From a virus, in the IMG/VR virus record IMGVR_UViG_3300035665_000135, positions 1 through 35,940 of that record: a DNA stretch of 35,940 nt. One strand, 5' to 3'. The translations under genes and the position numbers were made by a program. The stretch's first letter is position 1; each line of letters starts with the position of its first letter. Under the pieces are notes generated by a model, which saw nothing but the letters and a program-made list of their open reading frames with translations, was not told where the DNA came from and did not search any database. Below, one piece after another: positions 23,087 to 31,366 of this stretch.

Positions 23087-23524
23087 CTACTCTCGAAAGA
23101 AGGTCGCTTGCAGTGGTGCAAATTTGTATCTTGTGTAGTCAATTTCTGGTGAGCTGGGCATAAGACTCGTACAGACAATCTGAACTCGCTTTTGGTCAAG
23201 CATGTCTTGGGCTAATTTATTGAACCGCAGCCAAAGCCTGCCGCCAATAGATGTGTCTCTATATTCCGGCATGACCCACCACGCCACTTCGTGTAATTCC
23301 TTGACGGCGCTATTCCAAAAGTTACAAGTGACATAAGCGGCCAAAAAACCTCTTAGCTGATCGTCCACCAAAATAAAGCCGCGGCCTTTTAGCATCTGAT
23401 AAAACAGCGAACGGACATGGCCTTCGTTCTGATTGTGTTTTAGTGCTTTTATTCCTGCTTCTTCTGCGTAGGCTTTCATCATGTCGATTAGGTGAGGCAT
23501 GTCGTATTTTGTCGCGTATCTCAT
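23087..23524 (-). CDS. GNAT-like acetyltransferase
   Basis: 145 residues. A GNAT-type core: N-terminal helices (MRYATKYDMPHLIDMMKAYA), a strand pair (GFILVDDQLRGFLAAYV), HEVAWWVMPEYRDTSIGGRL (the acetyl-CoA loop region, a variant of R/Q-x-x-G-x-G) and a C-terminal VQIVCTSLMP. Many phages place such a protein just before the J-like gene. Its substrate is unknown. It overlaps the upstream tail-tip gene by 4 bases. Confidence 0.75.
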   Translation of the reverse strand: MRYATKYDMPHLIDMMKAYAEEAGIKALKHNQNEGHVRSLFYQMLKGRGFILVDDQLRGFLAAYVTCNFWNSAVKELHEVAWWVMPEYRDTSIGGRLWLRFNKLAQDMLDQKRVQIVCTSLMPSSPEIDYTRYKFAPLQATFFRE

Positions 23525-24216
23525 TGTCCAATTTGTCCGATCTGATCGATAACCCTTTGATTGTCATTTTCAACACCGCTTACTACATCTGACCCAGGAG
23601 AAGCCTGGGAGCCAGTTTGAGGTTTAGCACCAAAGTCAAAATATTGACCAGAGATTGCAGCCACACGGCTCATGCTTGCGTCCCTCGGAAGCAATGGATC
23701 GCTTGGATATAACTGTTGCCAACTATTTATGTTCGTTCTAATGCCGCTAATCTTGTTTTCTAAGATGGCCCTGAATGATGTGCAAGAAATGGAAGCAGTT
23801 ACGGTTCTACTCCTGATGTTTTCGTTCCAATCTTCAGTCAAGCTGATGTTAGAAACGATCCCCTGGTAGCGCTTGAAGAACTGCGTTGAAGGACTCGTGA
23901 TGATTTGATAATTGGAGTCAAAGAATCCGCGCCACACCTCTAGCGTCGATCCCTTGATGTCAGCACCAAGCACCAAGTTAACGTTAGTCGGATCAATGCC
24001 TATGAGACCTATCACCATATCAACTGACGTAGCCTTAATTTCTCGGTTTACCGCACCAACAGAAAGAAGGCTCCCGAGGCCCGAGAATGTATTGCCGCCA
24101 ACAGTGATAGCAGCAGCCGCATTACAGAACGTATAGGTCGCAGAAGCTGTTACTAGTTTTACAAATTCGCCGTGGGTAATGCTTGCGCTATTTAGCGCCG
24201 TCATAGGGGTACTCAT
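23521..24216 (-). CDS. Tail tip/hub protein (DUF2163-like)
   Basis: 231 residues, beta-rich. The motif series VGGNTFSGLGSLLSVGAVNR, IKATSVDMVIGLIGID, LEVWRGFFD and KRYQGIVSNISLTEDWNENI is typical of tail hub proteins such as DUF2163. Residues 190-231 form a polar tail. Its position between the distal tail protein and the J-like gene fits a lambda L-like role. Family name is tentative. Confidence 0.6.
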   Translation of the reverse strand: MSTPMTALNSASITHGEFVKLVTASATYTFCNAAAAITVGGNTFSGLGSLLSVGAVNREIKATSVDMVIGLIGIDPTNVNLVLGADIKGSTLEVWRGFFDSNYQIITSPSTQFFKRYQGIVSNISLTEDWNENIRSRTVTASISCTSFRAILENKISGIRTNINSWQQLYPSDPLLPRDASMSRVAAISGQYFDFGAKPQTGSQASPGSDVVSGVENDNQRVIDQIGQIGQ

Positions 24217-24860
24217 TGCACGTTCTCCCTAAAGACGAAATCAGAGTCCCAATCAACAAACGCGCCATTCGTCATGGGGTTTAAGGTGTATGTTGGGCAA
24301 ACCTCAGCGACCACAGAAAACGTGCAAGCAGAGCCTACAGCGGTCAACGTCCCAGCAGTGGGCGTTCCTATCACCGGTCTATGCAAAGTCACGCTAACGG
24401 TTGATCCTGAGCCTCTCAGCACCTGTGCCGTGACCTTGTATGCGTAACTTCCAAGCTGAAGAAAATCACCGGCTTTAAACACAATCGTTGAGCTTGCAAC
24501 TGAGGGAAGGTTGCCGACAGAAATCGTAGTTGCATTTGCGGCCGGAACAGAAGCAAGGGTAAGTGCCGCCGCTTGTACGCTTGTCAGTTCGCCTTGATAG
24601 CTTGTAAACCATGAAAGGTTTGTCGAGCTAAACGTGATGGTCGCCGCCGTTTGCCTGTCCAGGTTATCAATGGTCTGGATGACATCGCGAACCTGCGGGT
24701 AGTACAAGAACGAGTGAGGCTTGACTGTAAACACCCAAGGTACAGCGGTTACATATTGCGCCGTTCTGACCTGCCCTGACCGAGAATATTGCTGGCCTAC
24801 CATCCTGCGGTTATTGACCGTAATAGACTGAGAAATGTCTAAGATTGTTTGAAAGCTCAT
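24213..24860 (-). CDS. Distal tail protein-like
   Basis: 215 residues, beta-rich, with TAQYVTAVPWVFTVKPHSFL and QTIDNLDRQTAATITFSST near the start and PTYTLNPMTNGAFVDWDSDF near the end. It lies directly after the tape measure gene, where a distal tail protein (Dit/gpM type) is expected. A hub platform at the tail tip is inferred. Confidence 0.6.
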   Translation of the reverse strand: MSFQTILDISQSITVNNRRMVGQQYSRSGQVRTAQYVTAVPWVFTVKPHSFLYYPQVRDVIQTIDNLDRQTAATITFSSTNLSWFTSYQGELTSVQAAALTLASVPAANATTISVGNLPSVASSTIVFKAGDFLQLGSYAYKVTAQVLRGSGSTVSVTLHRPVIGTPTAGTLTAVGSACTFSVVAEVCPTYTLNPMTNGAFVDWDSDFVFRENVQ

Positions 24861-26764
24861 GCTCGACCTCTCGGTGAGAGTGATTTCTGAGCGTAGGCAT
24901 TCGCAGCCCAGACCGCTCGATTACTGCCCATAATTCGTTCCTCGAACGATTTAACGTCAATCGCCTGAATGTTATAAACAACGCTACCGCCTGTGGCCGC
25001 AAGCGCGTTGTTAGGGACGATCGTGCCGCTTGATTTCGGCACAAATAGCTCAGGGCCCTTTTCGCCAACAATGTAAGGTTGATTGCTATTAACCGGTCCA
25101 CCACTGGCTTTAAACAGGTCCATGAATGAACCGCCAGCAGGTAAGAATGAGTCAATAAACCGGTTTAAAGATCTTGTTGCAAACCGCTGAAACAAACTCT
25201 TAGCTAAGTTTTTGAAAGCTTCGGCGGCTGACTTACCGCGCATAAACGCATCGACAATTTCAGCGCCAAGACTCTTAAACCCGTCACGAAGGTCTTCCAG
25301 TAATTCCTTCATCGGATCAATCTGACCCTTCATGTCGGCAAAGTATTTGTTGACAATCTTGAAGTATTGTTCTTCAGTGATAAAACCTTCTGACAATAAC
25401 TGATCGACTCGCTGTAGCTTTTCACCGAGTATTTCTAACGGTGTCAGGGAAGCTTCAATTTCTTTTCTAGCAAGCGCAAGCATCTCCTCATAAGACTGCC
25501 CTTTGCCAGGAGAACTTGGCTTGTCAAATGGATCAGCATTAGGAAATAACGCGCCATAGTCAAGATCTTTAGCGGCCTCCTTAATGTCAGCCTGAACTTC
25601 GGCTAAAAAGTTTTTTCTAGATTCGTCCGTACCAAAAATAGCCGTCAAAAACTCAGGCTTTTCTACCTCTTTTGCAGCTTTGGCAGCAATCAATTCATTA
25701 GCCTTTTGCAGAGCTTCTGAACCATATTTCGCGGCCTCAAATCGCAAAGCAGCATCTTCACCTTCGCGTAACTTGCGAATCTGAGCGTCCAGCCCATCAA
25801 TGTATGCCTTGGTTCTTTCGGCTTGGCGCTTAGCGTTTTTCTCGGCTTCGCTTTCTTCTTTCTTTTGAGTTTCGCTTTTCGCGGCCTGCGCTTCTTGTAT
25901 GGTTGTGATTGTTTGCAGAAGCTGCTCTCTAAACTTAGCACCTTCTTTAGTCGCTTCTTTTGTGTTGAGTGCAAGGCTTAAAACAAAGTCGCGCAGCTCT
26001 TCAAACGTGCGTTTATTTTGGTCAAATGCTCTTAACTCTTCAAATAGCTTTTTGGCTTCCTCTTGAGAAACACCAAGATCCTTAGATAGCTTCTCTATAG
26101 GAGAATCCATAAAAGGCTTGAAGATTTCGGGGAGCGCTAACTTCCATATAGGCGCGTATTCATTTGTCAGCGCCTTAGTGAACTCTTTGATTTCGTTAGT
26201 AAGCTTTAGCTTTGATATGTCGTAAAGCTGTTGATACAAAGCCTTTAAAGCTGGCGCGGCATCGCTGTAATAACTCTCGCCAATATCTTTCAGCGATAAA
26301 GCGGCTTTATTGTTGGCAGCAACAAATTGAGCGGCGGCGCTTGATGCGTCTTTCGTCGCGTCCTCAAGAGTTTTTACATCTTTTGTAAGGCTTGAGAATG
26401 CAACAGTAATTAACGGAATACCGACTGCCGCAAGGCTACCAAGAACCACGCCTAACGTACCAAATCCGCTTAAAAGCTGCGGAAGCTGCTGAGTAAAGGC
26501 TTGAGCCGCCGACGTTCCAGAGGCTACCTGTACAGAAAAGTCCTGAACTTGATAACCAATATTTCTGAGGTTATATTGAAAGTTCTTTTTTGCATTGGCC
26601 GCATCGTTTAATGCGGATGAGTAAGACCTTGTTTGCTGGCCGGTAGATTCAAGCGTTTGGCCTAGCTCTTGAGCTTTCTTCTTGGCTTCGTCAGCGCCTT
26701 TTTTGAACTCTGCGCTATCAAGGCCCAGGCCGACTTGTAAACCGGCGATCATCTTACCTGCCAT
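24857..26764 (-). CDS. Tape measure protein
   Basis: 635 residues. An N-terminal AGLQVGLGLDSAEFKKGADE with coiled-coil helices, a hydrophobic region (about 90-128), a long Lys/Glu-rich helical middle and C-terminal FMDLFKASGGPVNSNQPYIV then GEKGPELFVPKSSGTIVPNN, an ending typical of tape measure proteins. It sets tail length and helps DNA entry. It overlaps the GT chaperone frame by 11 bases. Confidence 0.85.
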   Translation of the reverse strand: MAGKMIAGLQVGLGLDSAEFKKGADEAKKKAQELGQTLESTGQQTRSYSSALNDAANAKKNFQYNLRNIGYQVQDFSVQVASGTSAAQAFTQQLPQLLSGFGTLGVVLGSLAAVGIPLITVAFSSLTKDVKTLEDATKDASSAAAQFVAANNKAALSLKDIGESYYSDAAPALKALYQQLYDISKLKLTNEIKEFTKALTNEYAPIWKLALPEIFKPFMDSPIEKLSKDLGVSQEEAKKLFEELRAFDQNKRTFEELRDFVLSLALNTKEATKEGAKFREQLLQTITTIQEAQAAKSETQKKEESEAEKNAKRQAERTKAYIDGLDAQIRKLREGEDAALRFEAAKYGSEALQKANELIAAKAAKEVEKPEFLTAIFGTDESRKNFLAEVQADIKEAAKDLDYGALFPNADPFDKPSSPGKGQSYEEMLALARKEIEASLTPLEILGEKLQRVDQLLSEGFITEEQYFKIVNKYFADMKGQIDPMKELLEDLRDGFKSLGAEIVDAFMRGKSAAEAFKNLAKSLFQRFATRSLNRFIDSFLPAGGSFMDLFKASGGPVNSNQPYIVGEKGPELFVPKSSGTIVPNNALAATGGSVVYNIQAIDVKSFEERIMGSNRAVWAANAYAQKSLSPRGRA

Positions 26765-27124
26765 TGTTTCCCCCTAAGATGTCAAGAAACTCTTTGCGAA
26801 ATCCTGGCAACGAAGTGAATGCTAGAAAATCGCGCTCTTGTCTTGTCATGTTGCTTGGAGGTATGAAATATTCCTCCATGTGCGGGAAAAACTCTTGAGG
26901 CTTCTTAGACTGTGCGTTGCGCGAGAAAGAAGACCCAATGTTCCAGACAATCGCCATCAGGTGCGACATAAGCATGAGGTTTTGCCTGCCACCTATCATG
27001 CCGTCGCGCCACATCAATTCTAACGCTCTTACGGTCGCTACATCAAGATTATCAAAGACTTCTGGCCGCTGTCCGTTGAATATTGCAGCAGCTCTAATCT
27101 GAAGATATAGCGACCCAGTTAGTT
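26754..27124 (-). CDS. Tail assembly chaperone GT extension (-1 frame)
   Basis: This frame is open from the A AAA AAC slippery site and has no credible start of its own (GAATTGATG only). After -1 slippage the reading becomes LTGSLYLQIRAAAIFNGQ, then continues to stop near 26754, giving about 122 extra residues and a fusion of about 275. In lambda, gpG and gpGT are made the same way and load tail tube protein onto the tape measure. It is expressed only through frameshift of the upstream gene. Confidence 0.75.
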
Positions 27125-27580
27125 TTTTTTCGTTTCTTCGTAAGAGGGATCAACTGTCTTTTGCACAAGCTCCACAAGATGCTTGATATCAACCTCGGAC
27201 AGCGTTTCAGAAATATCGTCATAAGACAGGGCAAATAAATCTTCGCCTTCCTTAAACCCGACAAGCGAAATCATTGCAATCTCGCGCATCTTTTGAATGG
27301 CTTTGTAACGCGCGGTAGTCCTCATGCTGGACCCTTGCACAATCACATCCTGATCGGAAACCGTAATGCCTTCGTCGGATGGCGTGGCAAACTCCCACAA
27401 TGATTGCAAGAGCGCTTGATACTCAGCCTCGACAACTTCATCTGAAGGCTTACGCATCTTTGCCATCAGTTCCTGCATCTCGTTACGAGTAGGAACATAG
27501 ACTTCTAAATCGTGGCCGTTAAACTGAATTGTCTTGTATTTTTTTCTCTGGAATCCGCCCAGACGTTCGTGTAGTTTCAT
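27119..27580 (-). CDS. Tail assembly chaperone G
   Basis: The ATG at 27580 overlaps the upstream stop (ATGA); a TTG at 27607 is less likely. 153 residues, helical (EMQELMAKMRKPSDEVVEAE, DIKHLVELVQKTVDPSYEET) with a beta N-terminus (YKTIQFNGHDLEVYVPTRNE). It resembles siphophage G-type chaperones and ends in the slippery sequence. It is assumed to act with the GT form on the tape measure protein. Confidence 0.75.
   Translation of the reverse strand: MKLHERLGGFQRKKYKTIQFNGHDLEVYVPTRNEMQELMAKMRKPSDEVVEAEYQALLQSLWEFATPSDEGITVSDQDVIVQGSSMRTTARYKAIQKMREIAMISLVGFKEGEDLFALSYDDISETLSEVDIKHLVELVQKTVDPSYEETKKN
27122..27128 (-). other. Programmed -1 frameshift site A AAA AAC
   Basis: In the G frame the last codons are ACG AAA AAA AAC TAA, so the heptamer A AAA AAC is placed in the correct zero-frame phase one codon before the stop. 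The -1 frame is open on both sides and continues into the GT frame. This is the canonical tail chaperone frameshift of siphoviruses. Confidence 0.85.
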
Positions 27581-28044
27581 CTTTTCGCCCTTTGTTTTGC
27601 TGCCCAATTGTTTAAATGAGTGCCTAGATCTTGTCTTAGTATTTCTAACATGTTTGGTATAGCAGTTTGAAAACCACGCCTTATAAAAGGTGTGGCCGCT
27701 TGGTCTGCCGTCCCATATTCACGAGCTTCGGTTGCAGGCCGGTATTCGCCCTTCTCGTCGTAATACTTGACACCAACATCAACATAACCAAAAGCAAGCG
27801 TATTTTGGTTTAGATACTTTCTCTTCTTGTCTTTGCCGGATGCAACCTTAGCGCCAGCACGAACCGTTGTTCTCATGCGACCAGTATCTACAGGCGCAAT
27901 TGATTTAATGTAGTCTTTTGCGGGAACAACAGCTTTCCTAAGAGCGGGCACCAAGGATCTTTTGGCCGCAGTAGAGCCAAATTCTTGCTGCATGTCCAGA
28001 AGCGTTTTCTCCAGCTCCCTTAGCCCTTTTACCTCAAACTCCAT
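27577..28044 (-). CDS. HK97 gp10-like neck/tail completion protein
   Basis: The start at 28044 (155 residues) gives MEFEVKGLRELEKTLLDMQQ; the frame is open to 28053. The HK97 gp10 pattern is KGLRELEKTLLDM ... VPAKDYIKSIAPVDTGRMR ... YVDVGVKYYDEKGEYRPATE ... ATPFIRRGFQ. These proteins join head and tail at the neck. It overlaps the upstream gene by 11 bases and the G gene by 4. Confidence 0.8.
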   Translation of the reverse strand: MEFEVKGLRELEKTLLDMQQEFGSTAAKRSLVPALRKAVVPAKDYIKSIAPVDTGRMRTTVRAGAKVASGKDKKRKYLNQNTLAFGYVDVGVKYYDEKGEYRPATEAREYGTADQAATPFIRRGFQTAIPNMLEILRQDLGTHLNNWAAKQRAKR

Positions 28045-28255
28045 TGGTAACAATCCGCTTGTAAATAAGATCGTTCAGCTTAGTGACGTAATTCACGACC
28101 TCTTCTGGAGTCATGTCAGGCGCATGAGCTTCTGCTATCTTGTGACAGAGATTGATGTTAATCAAACGCTGTTGAGGATACCCAAACCAGTTCTTAGCTC
28201 CGGTTTGGGCTTGAGCGATGAGATAACTCAATAAATCATCACTCGCTCTTTGCAT
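28034..28255 (-). CDS. Hypothetical protein of tail module (73 aa)
   Basis: 73 residues, helical (RASDDLLSYLIAQAQTGAKN, EEVVNYVTKLNDLIYKRIV). GAGG lies at a suitable distance upstream. It lies between the tail tube and neck genes, where small proteins of unknown role often occur. It overlaps both neighbours. Confidence 0.55.
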   Translation of the reverse strand: MQRASDDLLSYLIAQAQTGAKNWFGYPQQRLININLCHKIAEAHAPDMTPEEVVNYVTKLNDLIYKRIVTNGV

Positions 28256-28427
28256 GAGCCCTCAGCACAGAAAGACAGACTGCTTCGGCACCGCCGGGGC
28301 TGGCTTCCGATAGGGCGGCATCCACCTCTTGTAAGGTAAAGGGATGCCCTTTTGCCATATCGTGAAGGTCGCCACGGAATTCGGCCATCAAAGCGACAAG
28401 CTCATCAAGTGTTGTTTGACCAACCAT
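28239..28427 (-). CDS. Hypothetical small protein (62 aa)
   Basis: The ATG at 28427 is chosen because GAGGG lies upstream; the longer frame runs antisense to the sense of the tube gene. 62 residues, acidic/helical, TTLDELVALMAEFRGDLHDM and SPGGAEAVCLSVLRAHAKSE. Function unknown. It overlaps the tube gene by 23 bases. Confidence 0.5.
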   Translation of the reverse strand: MVGQTTLDELVALMAEFRGDLHDMAKGHPFTLQEVDAALSEASPGGAEAVCLSVLRAHAKSE

Positions 28428-28899
28428 ATTGGTTCCCTCGCGGGTGTATTGTGAATGTAACTTGTGCTTCTGCGCCCGGAGCGGGATCAATTGTCCACTG
28501 ACTGACACGGCCATTGAAAGCAAAGTAGACGTTATTGGTTCCGTCTGTAGCTTTAATGATAAACGTGCGGTCAATTGTTCCGTTGTACGCGTCACCACGA
28601 AGCAAAAGAAGGTTTGTGTCAGCAGGATTCCAAGCGGCCACAACTGTCATAGACGTTGGAGCAGACTGAACTGGGATTTTGTCAGATTGACGCGAGCCAG
28701 CAACCGCAAAGTTAGCAACAGCATCGTCTTGACCGAAGGCGGGAATTGCTTCTACCGGAACTAAATTACTGGAAATAGCCAAGGCAGAAATAATTGTGTG
28801 ATCGTCCAAATCCGTAATTGGTACAACGGTTGGCGTAGCCCCCGGCTGGCAATATAGAGAGGCTGAAAAGCCGGGTAAAACTTTATTAGGGAGTGCCAT
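28405..28899 (-). CDS. Major tail tube protein
   Basis: 164 residues, beta-rich. PGFSASLYCQ, TDLDDHTIISALAISSNLVP, TSMTVVAAWNPADTNLLLLR, YNGTIDRTFIIKATDGTNNV and VTFTIHPRGNQYGW fit a tail tube beta-barrel. It follows the neck and precedes the chaperone pair, as in most siphophages. Position and size make this the tube, but no diagnostic motif exists. Confidence 0.7.
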   Translation of the reverse strand: MALPNKVLPGFSASLYCQPGATPTVVPITDLDDHTIISALAISSNLVPVEAIPAFGQDDAVANFAVAGSRQSDKIPVQSAPTSMTVVAAWNPADTNLLLLRGDAYNGTIDRTFIIKATDGTNNVYFAFNGRVSQWTIDPAPGAEAQVTFTIHPRGNQYGWSNNT

Positions 28900-28907
28900 T
28901 TTTCACC

Positions 28908-29312
28908 TCATGAAGGAATATCTAACGTGCAATCTAAAACGATTTGATGTAACTTGTTGTCATTATCGTATGTATGAAACAGCCAATCAACATCAACTTT
29001 TGCCACAAAAAACAAGCCGCCAAAAGTTCCTTGATAGCCGTGTAATGCGTCAACAATCTGCTGAGCCTTTGCATAGCAATTAGCCATTTGCTGCGCAAAG
29101 ACTGATGCCTGAAAGACTGGCCTATCTATACCTTTCACAGACTGAGGGCCGGTATAAACAGGCTGATGCACATCTCTAAGCTGCCAAGTAACAAACGTCG
29201 GCTCGGTTGCAAAGTTGCGGTTAAACACAGCGTAAACCGGCGTGGGCGTACAGACCGTATTTAACTGGGCCTGTATTGCTTGGGCATAGGTAATCGCGGA
29301 ATTCTGACCCAT
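28908..29312 (-). CDS. Tail terminator-like protein
   Basis: The ATG at 29312 shares its A with the upstream TGA (TGATG). 134 residues (MGQNSAITYAQAIQAQLNTV start), with YQGTFGGLFFVAKVDVDWLF and HQIVLDCTLDIPS. Position after the head closure gene and size match tail terminator/completion proteins (lambda U / DUF3168 type). Assignment is mainly by gene order. Confidence 0.6.
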   Translation of the reverse strand: MGQNSAITYAQAIQAQLNTVCTPTPVYAVFNRNFATEPTFVTWQLRDVHQPVYTGPQSVKGIDRPVFQASVFAQQMANCYAKAQQIVDALHGYQGTFGGLFFVAKVDVDWLFHTYDNDNKLHQIVLDCTLDIPS

Positions 29313-29653
29313 CACACAGCCGTTGTCGGTTCGTTGCGATAGCAAGTGAGGGTTACCCACTGCCTATCGTCATGTTCGTAGACCTCGGCAATACGCCAAG
29401 ATTTTTCTCTGAACGTAATGCTGTAAGCCTCTTGCGCGTCCGAGATTGTGCGAATGTTAGGCGTGTAATTGACGACAAAATCCATCATGTTGTCGTATTG
29501 CCTGAACCGCTCCAGAGTCTTGATCCGGTTATGGACAGACTTTGTTTTTGCGCGAGTCTGAAACCACGCAGTCTCTGTCGTTGTTTGTTCACCAAGATTA
29601 GTGACTCCAAACGTCAGATTGTTAATCGTGATTTGATCGACGCGTAAGACCAT
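29312..29653 (-). CDS. Head closure-like protein
   Basis: 113 residues, beta-rich: QITINNLTFGVTNLGEQTTT, TAWFQTRAKTKSVHNRIKTL and AYSITFREKSWRIAEVYEHD, ending in WVTLTCYRNE. Size and location after the connector match head-closure proteins of the SPP1 gp16 / HK97 Hc1 class. Motif support is weak. Confidence 0.6.
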   Translation of the reverse strand: MVLRVDQITINNLTFGVTNLGEQTTTETAWFQTRAKTKSVHNRIKTLERFRQYDNMMDFVVNYTPNIRTISDAQEAYSITFREKSWRIAEVYEHDDRQWVTLTCYRNEPTTAV

Positions 29654-30297
29654 TACATCACCAGCGGCTTGTAAGGTCTCAACAACTGGTCAATCGCCCA
29701 CGGAAGTTGTTTGTGCTGGATTTCAGCAATGGCGGACCGGTTATTGTAGAAATGCGTGAGAAGCAAAAGACCGGCTTGCTTGACCACAGGGTACTGGCCG
29801 ATGACGCTACCCTGAAGGGTGTACTGGCACAGCATCGGCGCAGTCATGTAAGTATTGATGTTGTTGGGGACCTCAAACAAAACCAACTTGTTTCCTGTTG
29901 GATCGTAGTAATAGTTTGAGCTTGAGATGGTCGTAAGAACCGGCGGGTTAAGGTCGTTGTAATACTTAACGGTGTTAATCCTTACGCCGTTTTGCGACAC
30001 CTCTGGAAAGTCTAGTGAAACCGGAGCTGCCATCAAACCCGAGATCATGTAACCAACTTCATAAGTCACGTTACAGATCGGTACACCTAGATAGTCCTCA
30101 ATTGCCATGCGCGTAGCCAGCTCAAGCGATTCCAGATAAGTATCCTGCGACTCATCTGCAAACAAATTGAGCTGGTTGGTGATTTCGTCGAGCGTGAGCC
30201 ATTGCGTAACAATGTCACGGTTTGATTGCACTACCTTTTGGTAGTTGAACGGGTTACGCGAACCCGCTCCGAAATTACCCTGTAGCTGACTTGGCAT
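29653..30297 (-). CDS. Head-tail connector (adaptor, gp6-like)
   Basis: 214 residues. WLTLDEITNQLNLFADESQD and LESLELATRMAIEDYLGVPI fit the N-terminal alpha helices of the gp6-like/DUF-type adaptor family, and VKQAGLLLLTHFYNNRSAIA fits its C-terminal helix. It should bind the portal ring and the next neck proteins. Start ATG two bases after the capsid paralogue stop. Confidence 0.75.
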   Translation of the reverse strand: MPSQLQGNFGAGSRNPFNYQKVVQSNRDIVTQWLTLDEITNQLNLFADESQDTYLESLELATRMAIEDYLGVPICNVTYEVGYMISGLMAAPVSLDFPEVSQNGVRINTVKYYNDLNPPVLTTISSSNYYYDPTGNKLVLFEVPNNINTYMTAPMLCQYTLQGSVIGQYPVVKQAGLLLLTHFYNNRSAIAEIQHKQLPWAIDQLLRPYKPLVM

Positions 30298-30298
30298 G

Positions 30299-31327
30299 TT
30301 AGGTTCCGATCAAACGAACGCCAGCGGTTACATCACGCACAGTCGAGACCAAACGCTTTTCAGCGTAGATCGTAATTGTCCCAGGCTGCGTCTGCTCCAT
30401 GCGTTGCAGCGTCATCTCCGAATAATCAACGATCCACATAAACCGAGGCCAGTTGGCTAGGTAAATGGGAGAAGCTCCGATAGCTGGGGCATCTAAGTAG
30501 GGATTGACAATGACCGGCCAGCCCATGATGTTGACACCCGGACCTTCGCCATCCTCGCCCGTTTCAACAAGCGCATAAGAATTGCCAGCATGAGTGTATT
30601 CACGCAGAGTCTGTAATGCGGTTGGGTGCATCATCCACGCCGTTCCAGGCATTCTCCAAAACTGACCTGGAAGAGCGTTGGCAACATCCACAAGGCTTTC
30701 CCACTCGATCCCGCCAGCATGACCATAACCGACCGTATTGAGCGTGTGGATGCCGTTAGTAATGGCCGTTCCTGAGCTGCCATAAGCCGCAGTAGAACCC
30801 GCTGTTCCCGCGTACATCTTAAGACCGCGCAGACCGTTAGTTGCGCCTGTGCTTGTAGTGGTCGATCCTGCCTGATCGTTATTGATCGCCATTGACGCGG
30901 CTTCGATCTGGCTAAATTCCATTGCAAGATCTTCAGCGAGCGCAGCATCAAGACCGTTGATGTCACTCATCGCCGCCGCACGAATCGGCATCTGAGCCGA
31001 AATGACGCGCATGGGAAGCTGCCAAATGCTGGTGGCGATATTCGGTGATCCGCTGTTAGCGTTTACCGTGTAGCCCCAAGGGTTTGTAGAGTTAGCCGCA
31101 TTACCAGTCTTAACAACAAACTGAATATCCGAATCCGAGGTCATCGTCTGGTTAGCGTAAACCCGGAAAGGGTTCCAGTAACGCAGACTTGCAAAGACAT
31201 CTTCGTTATAGACCCGGCCACCAACGCCGGAGCCCGAGCCCGTAAGGGCTGAGGCTTCAGCGAGGTTCACCTTGGCTTTGCCCTCGTGGAGAGCCTGCTT
31301 AAGCCCTTCTAAAATAACCTGTTTCAT
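30299..31327 (-). CDS. Second HK97-fold capsid protein (paralogue without delta domain)
   Basis: 342 residues, plainly related to its upstream neighbour. Shared signposts in order are EASALTGSG-x-x-VGGR, NP-x-R near the start, WGYTV, SIWQ, AQMPIRAAA / AQFPIRTAA, AMSDINGLDA / ALDDIDGLEP, INNDQAG / QNNDQSG, NGLRGL / DGLRGLDQYAG and VRDVTAGVR / VRDPNAGVR. It begins right before the mature part and so lacks an N-terminal scaffold. GGAGAG lies upstream of the ATG. It may be a vertex, minor or alternative capsid protein. Confidence 0.8.
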   Translation of the reverse strand: MKQVILEGLKQALHEGKAKVNLAEASALTGSGSGVGGRVYNEDVFASLRYWNPFRVYANQTMTSDSDIQFVVKTGNAANSTNPWGYTVNANSGSPNIATSIWQLPMRVISAQMPIRAAAMSDINGLDAALAEDLAMEFSQIEAASMAINNDQAGSTTTSTGATNGLRGLKMYAGTAGSTAAYGSSGTAITNGIHTLNTVGYGHAGGIEWESLVDVANALPGQFWRMPGTAWMMHPTALQTLREYTHAGNSYALVETGEDGEGPGVNIMGWPVIVNPYLDAPAIGASPIYLANWPRFMWIVDYSEMTLQRMEQTQPGTITIYAEKRLVSTVRDVTAGVRLIGT

Positions 31328-31344
31328 AGTCTCTCCATAGAGGG

Positions 31345-31362
31345 AGAGGGCTTTCGCCCTCT
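31345..31362 (-). other. Hairpin between the two capsid genes
   Basis: Perfect 7-base stem AGAGGGC / GCCCTCT with loop GAAA on the minus strand (GNRA type), without a following T run. It lies 4-22 bases after the stop of the first capsid gene and before the ribosome site of the second. It could be an RNA stability, processing or weak attenuating element that sets the ratio of the two proteins. Confidence 0.5.
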
Positions 31363-31366
31363 TAAA

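Noticed and set aside
26754-27017. Independent gene starting inside the GT frame
   Set aside because: Its start has no ribosome site. The same frame is open back to the slippery heptamer, so the frameshift is the better explanation.
28428-28643. N-terminal extension of the gene at 28239-28427
   Set aside because: It reads through the tube gene out of frame; the ATG at 28427 has a ribosome site and gives a normal phage-type protein.
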